This document shows, one piece after another, positions 11,661 to 23,900 of a stretch of 64,000 bases of DNA (positions within the stretch are counted from its first letter, which is position 1; each line of letters starts with the position of its first letter). A model generated the notes under the pieces. That model saw only the letters and a program-made list of their open reading frames with translations, had not been told where the DNA came from and made no database searches. Source of the DNA: Fratercula arctica (Eukaryota > Chordata > Aves > Charadriiformes > Alcidae); assembly GCA_947846985.1 (NCBI GenBank), contig CANTUZ010000001.1, forward strand, positions 186,382,455-186,446,454, given 5' to 3'. The position numbers and the translations under genes were made by a program.

Positions 11661-14600
11661 GGATTAAATGGTAATGGGCAATTGCAGTATGATGCTTGAG
11701 CCTTTCCTGTTTTATAAGCCTAGCTTTTGAACCAGGGATGCTACCACTGTGGCTTAAGGCAGTTTTTTTTTGGGGGGGGGGTTGTTGTTCAGAGTGCCAG
11801 AAACAATGTGGCCATTGTCTTGCAGCACGTGGGATTCTTGCAGAAGGGATGATGTAGGCTCCAAGTTTAGGGCACCAAAGATGACATGGTTCAGCTCCAT
11901 GCTGTTGACCTGGAGCAGGCCCAGGAACCAGGTGTCCATTTATCTGTGGCTGGATTTCTGCTTGAAAACAGTTAGATACCTTGCTTACTTTCTTCCAGAA
12001 GAAAGCCTAGAAATGAATTAATATACATTAAATGTGGTGATCAAAGAGAGGAGATGGGAGGGCCACCAGCCATTTTGTCATGTGAATGTGTCTTATTATT
12101 TTCATTATGTTTGTTCCATTTTTTCCGTTTTTCTTTGCTGAAATGGAAGGGAAGGGCAGGGAGAAGAAACTAAGAGGTAGGAGTTTAAGTTTTATGGGAA
12201 GAAATTGTGAGAAATGTAAGAGAAAGCTGGACCCAATGTTCAACCAAAATAGGACAGAGTTGCTCCTGTAAAACCCAGAAATTTCTCTCAGGGAGCTGAT
12301 GTTGCAGCTACTGCTGCTTCTACAGATTATTCTAACCATCTAGCCCATGTCTGTGTCCCCCCTACATGGTTTGTGTTTGTTTTTTTCCCCCTACTAAAGA
12401 TCTTCTAAGGGATATCGCCACTTTAATTCTGAGTTGGGAAAAGGAGGGACCTGGAGGTTGTATTACCCTGATTTGACTTCGTTTGCCTCATGCTGCAAGA
12501 GCCCCTGCTCGCCTGGTGCTACCCTGTTGCTTTGCAGCTCAGGAATGCTCTCTCCATGGTGGGCTGGAAGCAGAAACACTTGGGGAAGCTACAAATATTG
12601 TGGTATTTAATGAGGCCAGTTCTTGTCATGCTGTTTCAGTTATTTTAACTAATATGACTCTTACTTTTAGGAATTATTTTTGTCTACATTTGTAATTTGA
12701 TATGATCTCCTATCAGGGAAATGAGGATCATACATATTCATTTCCTCTTTGAAACTATGGAAACAGTCTGGCTTTCATGCATATTTGCCATGTTATTTAG
12801 TTTGCCCAGCTCAGACAATGCGTGTTGGGGTGTTTATTTTATTTTATTTCAAGAAATGAGGACTAAGTCCTCATCTGTGCTTATGAAGGAATTGAACCTG
12901 GTTGAAATACGAGTTTATTAAAATTTCTTTTTAATTCAGTAACCATGCTTACTGGATTGAGCACTTAGTAACTGGACCACAATTTGACATCTGTAATAAT
13001 TTCTAAATATGGTAACTAAAGAAGAGCTATTTTTTGTGAAAGTTAGGTGAGAAGAGAAATTCTCCTTTTTATAACTAACTATACATTTGTGTTAGTCACT
13101 TTAGCCTCACTGCAAATGGCTTGATGCTAGGAGCCACAGCTTCTGCTGCCATGTAGAGATGGTGTGGAGGAAAATGGAGCAGGTTGGGTTCTTCAAGGGT
13201 GTTGCAAAACAAAGCACACTGCAGCTCAGAGGAGGAAACCAAAACAGGGATCCCGTCCCTCTAGGCACAGAGTTTTGAACCATCCTCTTTATATTTTGGG
13301 TTAGATTTTCACAAGTTCACGCAACATATGCAACTGATCATTGCTTTGGTATGAGTTCTGATGTTGGAGTTGAGAACAAGTCAAAAGAAGGTCTCCTTGG
13401 TAGCCATGGTTTTATATGTGAAGAATTGTTGTATGCAGAGCTAGGGGAAAGTTTGGAAAAATTAAATTATCTCATTGTCTTGAGATTTTTTCGTATACTC
13501 ACAAGCTTTTTGCATGGTTCTCCTGTTCTGTACAAGATAGATGCAGTTAGATCAGTGCATCTTGTATGGTTGTTATTAAACAAAGAATTGAAGTAGATGT
13601 AATTGCTGGTTATTGGTTATTACAAACAGTTGAAATACTCACTCGTTGCTATTTAGGCCACCTACTTTTCTGTAGTTTATTCTACATCGAACATTTCTGG
13701 TCAGATACAGACTGTGTGTGTTCCCTAACTGATTATACCATTTTGTCTTTTACTGTCGTCTTTTTTCCTGAATCTTTCTTCTCATTGTTGGTGTACTGTT
13801 TGCTTGGCCTGCTGTGGCTAATCACTGGGATAGGAATCCAAGTAGTAGCTCTAATTAGCATGAGTTCTCCTGTGCTGTGCCCTGTAGAAAAGCAAAGAGA
13901 TTTGCCTCTTCCCTTAAGAAGATTTACAGTCCTTCAGCCTTTCTGGGGTTTTACAGTACACCGGGATGCCAGCTAAGTGTAAGTGATGTCTTACCAGATG
14001 TGTATGAAGGTACAGGAGACCTCTGTTTCCATGCGATGGTGCTTCTGTATGTTTTTGGTTTTCTGTATTGTGATTCTGCCCTCTGCCGTCTCATATATTT
14101 GATTCCTTTTCATATCCAATTTGCTACCCAGGAGCACCTTTGAATATTATTATGAAGGTTATTCCATCCCCTTGAATCTGAGAGTTTCATAATTTTTCTT
14201 CTACTTGAAAAAGTTTGTGTTGTGCTACCGAACTGTTGTTTTTAATCTTCCTTAAGGTCTTTCTTTAAAACAATAATTTCTATGCTCACATTGGTGGTTT
14301 TCAGCATTTTCCAATTTATTACAAATTGCCAGTTTTGGTGCTGGTACTCACATTCATTTCCACATCATTAAAGTCTACTACTAACTGGATATTGTAAACT
14401 TCTTTTCCATCCTCTGCTTTCCATCATGTATCATTGGTGTGTTTGTTCATATCCAGTCACATTCTGATCAGCGTGAGTGTCATGATATGCATAAAATTTT
14501 GCAGTAGTTTTAGATCCTACGAAAGTAGTATTTCTGTATATGAATCATGTCTTTAACATTCTGGTTTTGTTTACGAGGGAGAGCATATAAAAGATTCTCT

Positions 14601-16724
14601 GGGATTCTTTTACTATTGAAATACAAGCTTGTGTTCTGCATAAACCCAGGGCATCTTGTGGTGAGATTTTATTTTGTTACTCAGCAGATATTTGGGTAAA
14701 TGAAGGTATCATGTGAATCCAGTGCCTTCAGTTTCAATGAAGTTTTAATATTCTTGGAAGATTTTTAGTTTTCCTACCTGGTCTTCTGATCTTCATAAGA
14801 CACTCATTTTCAAATCATTCTACTTCCTTACTCAGAGGAGATCACTGCTACAAAATTTTACTATGCCTATTTTGTCTTTTATTATGTATGCTTAAATTTT
14901 CAAATTACGTTCTTTTGCAATGTAAATATGATACTTTTAGTGGGTAATGTTACAGACTGCACCTCCTCTTGTGCTTTATGAAACAGAAGGGTACAATTCA
15001 GTCAGTAACTGTATTGTCTGATCTGATATCGAATTGCTTGTGACCAGATATCTGCAATGGCTTTAACATCAATATGAACGGTAGCTGGGTCATCAAGCGT
15101 TCCCATAGCCACCATAAAATAGCTGCATCTTTGTCTTAAAAAATGATGGTGACTGTACCCTGGAGCTGCTTTTGGAATGAGATTGCAGGAGAGTGTAACA
15201 GGCAATCACATTTCGTACAGAAAAGCAGTTACTTTATTCAAGCTAAAGCTGTTGCTTCCAGGTTTTCTTCATCTGGCTGGCAGATCAGTTAAGATAGTCC
15301 ACTGGAGATTAAGGTGACTACTGAAGTTTTAAAATGCTGCTCTATCCATAGACATTTTGTAAGTAATTTCACTGCTAAAGGAGGGAGCATTTTTTTTCAT
15401 CTGAGTGTCTCTCTGTTCAAACTGTAGTCATTGGATCTTCATGTGGTGAAGTGAAGAACTTTGTGTATATCACATGCTTTTAACCTTCCTTTTGAGAACC
15501 TGAAGAGAGGAATGCTCCTGGAGCTCAATATATAAGAAAGGTTTTCATGTTATCTGAATTGTCTTTTAAACTGTTCTAATTTATGGTGAACATTAGAATT
15601 GGTCACAGTGTTCTGCAATGGTTATGTTACTTTGGGATTTAAAAAAGCGTAACCTTCCTTTTCCCCATCTTTATGCTGTCAAGGGTCTTTGCCCATTTGA
15701 CCAGTGTGCCGTGGGACTAAGGTACACATCATGAGTCCCAAGTCTGTAATTTTTGTAAGGTACCACATTTAATTCTCTGAATATGGACTTCCTTCTTTGT
15801 AGCTAGAAGTATAGCTTTACACATGTGCTGGTAGGAGAAGTATTCCTTTTAAGTAGAGTATTTTCAGAGATTCAGATCGTTCTATTCTGGTAACTGGCTC
15901 TCCTCATTATAATTTTCTGTGTTGTCAGCAAACGTCATCAGTACTGGATTTGCATTTTCTTGAAGGTAGTTGATAAAAGTATGAAACAGTATGGGACCAG
16001 CAACCTATCACGGCAGATCTCTCTTACAAATGCCCTTAATATAACTCCCTGTTTGCAATTACATTCTGAGACTTAGTGATTTGCCTGTTTCTAATCCATT
16101 CTAATCCATAACATATTTTTGATGTTAATTTTGTATCATTCTTGCTTTGAAGTCCTAGAGTGGTGCTCTGCAAGCTAACACACAGAAAGTATTTTTCATT
16201 GAACTCAAGTGGGATAGTTTGCTTAAAACCAGGTGTAAGTAAAAGATCACTGTAGATTATATGCCTGAATATTGTGTTTGAACACACAGGAATGGATTTT
16301 TATTGTTATAAGCATAGTTACTCTAAAAATTCCTAACTTTTATATTTAAGGAGCATGATACTGTATTGAGATATGGTATTTAAAAAATGGAGACAGTCTG
16401 TATTTAGATAAAATTGTTTCTGATTTTACTTCGTATAATTTTCTACATTAACAATTTTTCTAGATTTCAGTTAGTTGTAGAAGAATTTGGTTTGAGCAGA
16501 CCTGCTATTGAAGGTTTGAAACAAACCTGGCATACTTGCTATGCAACTTTAAAAATAAACAATATATAAATGTATTGTGATTGCAGTGTGTAATACAATT
16601 TCTTATGAGGTACTTACAGTAAGAGGTATTGGAGAACTTTACATACACTGTTAATATTCTGACACTGAATTGAAATTCACAGTAAAGGTCAGCCCCTGTT
16701 TCTTATTATTATAACTATTAATAG
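11661..16724. other. Unique AT-rich DNA, no gene recognised
   Basis: Contains a T9-G10 homopolymer junction at 11763-11781. Frames at 13351-13976 are leucine/phenylalanine-rich chance frames in T-rich DNA. A minus-strand frame at 15002-15205 is somewhat protein-like and is discussed as a finding. No repeat family was recognised. Confidence 0.5.
11763..11781 (+). repeat. T9-G10 homopolymer junction
   Basis: Nine T residues run directly into ten G residues, followed by TTGTTGTT. Long G homopolymers are rare in this AT-rich window and are prone to sequencing and replication slippage, so the exact count should be treated with caution. Confidence 0.9.
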
Positions 16725-16762
16725 TAATTAGTAATAATTACTAATTAATAGTAATATTACTA
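16725..16762. repeat. AT-rich inverted repeats abutting a CR1 tail
   Basis: A near-palindrome with 11-bp arms (16725-16735 and 16737-16747) around one central A, followed by a 14-bp perfect palindrome at 16749-16762. The sequence is built from TAATAGTAATTA-type units and can form a cruciform. It lies immediately upstream of the short CR1 3' tail. Confidence 0.9.
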
Positions 16763-16828
16763 GTCCAGGAGTTTGACTCGATGATCCTTATGGGTCCCTT
16801 CCAAACTGATAGATTCTATGACTCTGTA
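16763..16828 (+). mobile_element. CR1 LINE 3' tail, extremely short copy
   Basis: Only the last ~65 nt of a CR1 element remain. The diagnostic CR1 3' block is present: GTTTGACTCGATGATCCTTA, then GGGTCCCTTCCAA and an ATTCTATGA-type terminal motif. Extreme 5' truncation is characteristic of CR1 retrotransposition, in which reverse transcription starts at the 3' end and usually stops early. There is no coding potential. Confidence 0.9.
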
Positions 16829-16878
16829 GCTTTTTAATATAGTTGTGTTTTGGGGGGTGGTTGGTTGTTTTGGGTTTG

Positions 16879-16904
16879 TTTTTTTTTTTTTTTTTTTTTT
16901 TTTT
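16879..16904 (+). repeat. Poly-T tract, 26 nt
   Basis: An uninterrupted run of T. It lies about 50 nt beyond the CR1 tail but is not part of the CR1 3' end, which carries short 8-nt repeats rather than poly(A). Confidence 0.95.
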
Positions 16905-19900
16905 AAACAGGTGGTTTGTAATCGTGGAAACTCACAGCAAAATACGTGGCTGGAAATTTTGTTTCCTGCTATATGTGGTATTTATGTCTCCTGGTAGGCT
17001 TTCGCATCGGTACTGGTACAGGATTAATACCAAAGCAGCTCTATTCTTAGCTCATATTTAATTCTCTGTATTGAGCTGTGGTACTATGGATTATTTCAGC
17101 TCTGTGTAGTGTTTCAAGTGTAAGCTAGAGTTTATTGCCAGGTGGCAGGAATGAGGCGTATGAACATTTTATGGACAACAGATGCAGATAAATGGAGGAA
17201 TTTATCTCATGCACTGTATACTTGTTTAGCTAAGAGATACAGCCTTTAGTAATTCCTCTGTGCTGACTGATATTGGACAATTAAAAGCATATAAATTACT
17301 ACAAGAGTAATTACTGCAAAGAGAGAATAATCATAACTTCCTATGCATGAAATACAAAGTTGCTTCTCAAAAGCATTGCAGTGAAAATTTTTCTTCTACA
17401 TTGTAAAAGAAAAGCAGAGACAGTAAGGAGCAGCAGGAAAAAAACCGTCTTGAGTCTCCTGGTCTATTAAATTATTACATTACGGGTAGTCCATTTTATT
17501 TATATTTGTATCCCAATTGCACGAGATTCTCAGAATACTGTTATTGTAGAAGTTAAACAAATATGTGATAGAGATACAAAAGCATTGGCCATTCGTTACC
17601 AGTATATCCTCACTGCCTTTTGAGGGGAAGATAGAAGCTATAACCTATTATGCTTGGATATACTTTCTTCCCAGATAAAACAAACCTGCTGTGGCCCTCA
17701 GATTTATAAAGTAGTTGCACAGAGCCTGATATTTAGCTCAGTTACAGCTATCGTATTCAGGCCACTAAAGTCCATACAGAGTTGTATCAAAGTCAGTGAG
17801 AAGAGAATCAAGTCCATAAAGTTCCTTGACTGTATTGTCTGGTGTTTATTTCTGCTGCTGAGGCTTTTCTTAGTTAAAGAAAGCTTTCAGATTGAGGAAA
17901 ACAGATGTGTATCATTTGGGAAAGACAGAAATGAAATAATATATGCTGATACATTTTATTGAAATAAAATATCATGACATACAGTGCAAAGTTGTGGTCA
18001 TTCTTTTAATGAATAGTACTAGATAGTACTAGTAATAGAGTTTAAAAATTCTGCCTAAGAATACATTTTCTCTGTAAGTGGGCTTAATATAATATTTTTG
18101 CAACTAGACTGCCTTACTTTTTTTTTTTTTTAGATTTCTGTAAAAACAAACTAAAGTGAAATTCGATAAACCTCAGCCCTGAAATTATTTTTAAACAAAG
18201 TTTCGCTGGTGACAGCTTATTTTCTTAAGTAAGCAGATTCCATATGTGGTATTAAGTAAATCATTTTGTGATTTGATAGTGGCGTATTGGGGTGAGACAT
18301 CCTGTAATGTAACTATGTCTGAAGTTATTTACTGTTTTTCCTCTGCCAAATTGTGATTGTTTAGTCTGCTAACACTTGTACTGAAGGTTTTTCTGGGTAG
18401 TGGTTAGCAGTTGTTTTCAAAGCAAATGTTAAATCTAAGAAGACATTCCTTTAAAAAAAATCCTTTTCTGGCAGAGGAACTTGATTTGTGTTCTTGTTCA
18501 GTGTTCCTTTACTGTTTTTAGTATGGCTGTTGAAATCTATACCTTATATGATCTCATTGTACTGCCTGCATTTCATTAATGAGTGACTCTGTTTAGGGCT
18601 TGGGGAGTGAAATATTTTTCATATGACACTACCCAATATGAGTGCAGTGCACCAGCTGCAAAAACCACAGACCATCTGATTTTGCGGCTTTTGAGGGTGT
18701 GAAAAGTTCAATTGCTTATACTAGGGCTTATATCTGTATATTATACCATATGGAAACGGAACTACTGTAGACTTGGAAGAAAAAGAGAAAACCAGTTTCT
18801 TTAGCCATGGTTCAAATAAAGATGAAAAATACGTATCTTGCAATCTGGATGAACTGAGATTGCTATATGGCATTAAAATATTTTTGAAATAATAATACAA
18901 GACTGTATTTTGCCAATTTTGCCACATAGTGTTATTTTTAAAGAAAGATGGCAAATGTGGAAATTGTAAAATAAGGTTGCATTTTTGGTGATTAAAGCCT
19001 AATGTATAGTAGTGGCTTCTTAACTGCTTTATCAAGATAACATGTTATTGATACTTAAATATGTTTACCTTTCTGTATTGAGATTCTTCTTGGCCTTTCC
19101 TTGTTTAGAAAGAGAGAAAGCAGTTCTTTAGAGTTTGGGTGGGCACTGTCCAGATTATCCAGAATCCAAGCTAAAAATACTTAAAAAATCATATTTCATC
19201 CATAACTTGGGAAGTTTTAAAGTAGTTTTGAATTTACTAAGTCAAAACATGAACAGTTGTAATAGTTGTCACTGTCTTGTGGTTCCTCCTTCTGTAGAAT
19301 CAAGTGTCTGTGCTAGTTCTAGCAACTGTCTGTGGATCTGTGGAATAATATTAGACACATTTGCAAATAGTGTAAGGCTACTCTTTCAAATGACCAATTA
19401 AAAGAAATCAAAAGAAATTGAAAGGTTTTCACTAGACTTAAATTCTATGATCAGTTTTCTGTGTGTTCTTCAATACAGTAAGCTTTATCATCAGTAAAAC
19501 GGGTTGCAAAAATAAATCCTTTGCTTTTGCATAAAGCCATAACAAGAATAAACACCAATGTTCTGGTTAGGAACTGATCAGCTGGTAGTCATTATATTAC
19601 TATTTCATGTTACATACGAGGTTAGCATAGTAGTTACCAGTTTCACATTAATCTGAGGAGGGTGCGTGTTTTCTGCAGTAGGTATGCCTGAGATGCCTCT
19701 GTTAAGCAACAGAAAAGCAAACAGTAAAATCTGTAACCTGTTGATAACAAACACACGCCCCTCCCCACCTTCTGCTGTTTGACTCATTCAATCAAGGAAC
19801 AATCGGTAAATTTCATTATTTATATGCTCAACCAGATAGTACTGCACAAGAAGTTCTAAATAGCAAAAATAATAGCAACAAGGCCACGGCTGAGTTCTAA

Positions 19901-20513
19901 TCTGAGTTTTGTTTGAACAGATAGGTCCAAATGATGAAGAGTTTTGTAAAAAATCATTCCTTTCTGTGAATAAAGCATAAACACAAAGTAATGCTAAACT
20001 TGTCATACACTTCGTTCACTGTGACTCATCCTTCCAGCTCTATATATAGCTTCTGCCATCACTGAGAAAGTGCTTTTTGTTGACAATAAGCCTCAACAAC
20101 AGGTCTCTGAACCACTGTTGAATACCGCTTAACTGCTAGCGACGGAGCAGCTATTCAGAGTGTGGTTATGAAAACCATGACTGAGAATTGATTCCACTCA
20201 TAATGAGGATCAGATGTAAGACTAAGTATATGTGTATTCTAGCAATACATATTGCCAACAGAGAAAGAAAGAAAACAGAAAAGAAAGCTTTTCGCTCTGC
20301 GATATCAGTTAAAATTTTTTGTGATATTTAAATAGTTTCATGAAATCACAAGCTGGCCATGTCAAATTTTGGTTTTTGGCTTTTATGTATTAGGACGGCT
20401 TTCAAAATATATACTCTTCATTCTTTTTATCTGATTTTGGGGCTCTGAACCTTTCAGGTTTTAGGCTTTTGAACTTCTAATCTGTACCCATGAAAACTGT
20501 AAATTTGGGTTTG

Positions 20514-20533
20514 TTTTTTTTTTTTTTTTTTTT
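20514..20533 (+). repeat. Poly-T tract, 20 nt
   Basis: An uninterrupted T run in unique sequence. No retroelement body was recognised on either side. Confidence 0.95.
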
Positions 20534-20910
20534 AAGGGAATTCTTGTAAAATTTCTAGATTCCAAGAGTTGAAGCTTTAAGGAAAATACCAAACATTGTG
20601 AGATTTCAAATAAAGCCCTAAGTATCATATGCAAGGTTATGCTGTGAGAAGTGAAATCAGCTTATGTACATCAATGGGTGAAATAGTCTGGACATGGAAA
20701 TAGATTGGAGTCTTTTGCCACTGAGTTCATTGAAGTCTGAGTTTTATTCTCTTCTTAATTCTTTCACTGTCATATCCATAGGTCATCTACTTGTCCCATG
20801 TCTCTCAATCTTCACCTCTAAATGGGAATGTTTCCTCCATTTGATTCATGGTGAGTCAGTTGAGGGGAGAGAGAGAGAGTAGGCTATCGAAGTAATCCTC
20901 GAAGAGACCG

Positions 20911-20978
20911 CACGGGGGGTTGGACTAGGTGATCTCTGAAGGTCCCTTCCAACCCCTACAATTCTGTGATTCTGTGAT
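20911..20978 (+). mobile_element. CR1 LINE 3' tail
   Basis: A short CR1 3' terminus with the conserved block GGGTTGGACTAGGTGATCTC, then GGTCCCTTCCAACCCCTACA, ending in two direct copies of ATTCTGTG/TTCTGTGAT, the terminal short repeat that defines CR1 3' ends. The tail is better preserved than the one at 16.8 kb, so it is probably younger. A short GA-repeat at about 20868-20879 lies just upstream and may mark the 5' junction region. No coding sequence remains. Confidence 0.95.
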
Positions 20979-23900
20979 AGTTGTTGTAAAATTAAAATTA
21001 TTCTTCCTTTTCACATACTGAAACTAAGGAGGTCGAAGTTCATTGATCAGGACTCAAAGCCATTAAAGTTTGTGAGATGTAGAAGGCTAAAACAAGGTGT
21101 TTGTAATAGAAGTGTAATTATAAATGACACTTAAAATGAGCGATTATTCTTACCTTGATGAAATCCTGGTCTCATGGTGCTGGGAATTTTGCAGCTAAGG
21201 ATTAGTCTTAAGTTACCTAAATCTCTGCTACAACTACTCAAACGTAATTTTTTACCCCAGATTGGATCTCTACAGAGTCAAAAAACATTTTGAAATTTTC
21301 ATCTATTGTGTGCTAAGAGAATTGACAAAATACAGAATTTTTAATTCTTCTAGCATTTAGGAGTAACATGGAAAAATAAAATGTTCAAATAAATACTTTT
21401 GTAAAAGAGATGTAATACCCTCAGCAGTTTATGCAGAAGTTTTGAGTTCTCCATATCATCATTTTCATTAAAAGTTGAGTAATTCAGTGATGAATAGTAA
21501 TTTTTTTTAAAAGAATGTTTTTATGTCCTACATTTATATTTTGTAGATGCTAAATAATAAGAAAAATAAGCATGCAGAAAACTTCTGGACATTAGGAAAA
21601 AATTCATTGCAGAAATTTCTTTTCCATTTTTTTTAAAGCATGAAGAACCTCATAATTTTAGAACTTCATAGAGATATTTTAAAATCAATAGTAATTCATC
21701 TTAGCTTTGGTTAAAAAATTAACCCTTTCATTAAGGACACTTTAACATGTCTTTCATTTTCTTGGTTAGAAAAAGATACGAAGTAAAAATAAGGCAGCTA
21801 GGAACCTCGTTTGCAATATTAAATTGAGATTAACTATAAATAAGTTTTCCAGTAAAGTTGAGTTGGTAATGCTAATGCAATTCCCAAATTCTGGATTCTG
21901 TTTTGGAATGATGAATGAATAAGTGTCAGCAATTTGATCGCACTTTATTATCCACTAGTCTAAATTAAAACCAAATAAATTGAAACAGCAGGTTCACTAA
22001 GTTCAAGTTAGTATTTCATAGGTGCAAATCAGACTAAAAATGTACTCGTTGAATTCATTGCTTTTCCTCAAATAATTTATTTTATGACATTAATATCACA
22101 TTAACTTCTAGATAATCTTATTTTTATGAGGCATTCACAAATCTTTTCCCCATACGTGTCACTAATCTAGCATCACCTTAATGTAATTTGTTTTGTTCTG
22201 TGGTCAGATGCTCTTTACTTTTTTATGCATCCCAACTTCATTCTGGGTAAATAAAACAAAATAAAAATGACATGTCAATATCATTGCCTACCTTCTTACA
22301 TTTTTTATTTACAATATCCACTTTATTATAATTTTGGATAATTTTGTAATTATTGTTTTAATTTCAGTTTGTATGAGGAGTGCACTTTTGAGGCACGTCT
22401 CCTAGTCATCCCTGCTACTATGCCTGAGTTTACGTTGGAGAGCTGTCTTGGTGTATGTAAATTGGATGTCTTTAAATGAAAGTAAACTGAAAGGTGATCT
22501 CCAAGAGCACATCAAGTGGGTTCCATCATCTAGGGAACAACATTCGAGACATTGGACCAGACTGAAATAAAATCCACTAAGGGATATATAAAGTGGATGA
22601 TGAACCCGCAGTATGGGTAATATTGCTCCTCACTTGCTGCTTTGTCTACTTGTTAACATGGACATTATTTGTGAAAATCTCAGTGATTGCTTGAGACATT
22701 TTTCATGGGGTGGAGACTTTCCTGTGCTATATTCATGCAATAGCAGAAGCTTCTATTTCAGCCAAAATAATACATTTTTTTGCAAGTAACCCTATTTTTA
22801 AAGATGTGTGTTAAGGTTATAAAATAATGCTCAAAAATGTGTGAAAGGAGTTTGTGCAATCCTGATTTAGTCCTTGTGTACAAGCGGCAGGTCTCCTTGC
22901 TTCATTCTCACAATGTTTAGTGACCATTTAATAAGAAGGTACCCAATATTTTAGTTCAGTATCAGAAATGTTTTACAGTTTCCCTTGTTTCCCTTGTTTA
23001 TGGCACATCATTAAAGCTGCTCTGTTGAGCTCTTCTACGTTACTTTTCACTGTATTTTGTGAATGCTTTCTAGACATTTCCAGAATCATTGTCACAATCA
23101 TTTGAGGAGGGTGTTGTTATTATTTGTGTTCTATGAATTGCAAACTAGGATGCAAGGGAACCTGTGATGTAATTTTTTTTGAGTACTGAGTGTTGCAAAA
23201 ACTTGAATCCATGCTTTGTAAGGAACCACCTGCTCTGGTGTGTTTTGAACCCAACATCAGCATCATCATTTGAACTATCTTATATTCATATGGAAAGAGA
23301 CAGTGGACAATCATCCCTGGCTTATTTTTCTCTTATGGCAGCTTTGTTTTATTCTTTACATGTTCTCTCGATCATCTCTTCCCCAGACTGATAAGTAGTA
23401 GTTAAGTTAGTCAAAACTATTGCATTTGATCACACTTGCTGTCCTTTTTACACCTTTTCCACTTTTACCATATCTTTGAAACTGGGGCAGGGAGGGTCTG
23501 CACACAGGTACCAGCGGCAGGTGCATCGTAACTGGTGTATTAATGATTTCTGTTCTCTTCTTTTGTTTGTGTATTTGATAATACTAGATTTACTGTTTTG
23601 ATCACAGTTTTAACATGTTGGTTTTGTTCAACTTGCATTTGTAACCAAAGAGCTGATTCTTCAGTGGTCATTTGTCATCCATATCTGTCATCATGTAGAT
23701 AAAGTTGGGATAACTTTTTACATCAACACATCACCTAACACTGGGCCCTGTCTTAAAATCATAAATAGCTTAATACAACTTAATTTTACTCATCAACTTT
23801 TCTTATCTTTACACTTTATTTTCCATCTTTTTATCCAATTATTTATCTAAGCCACAATCTTCTCTTTTATCCTATGGAAGACCATTTTCTTTGTTCCTTT

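Larger units (their letters stand above)
16829..20910. other. Unique AT-rich DNA, no gene seen
   Basis: Contains poly-T runs at 16879-16904 (26 T), 18118-18131 and 20514-20533 (20 T). The frames here are short, with no recognisable protein content. Confidence 0.55.

Noticed and set aside
13351..14143. Series of overlapping plus-strand frames with membrane-protein-like hydrophobicity
   Set aside because: T-rich DNA yields Phe/Leu/Val-rich frames by chance; there is no conserved motif and no splice context.
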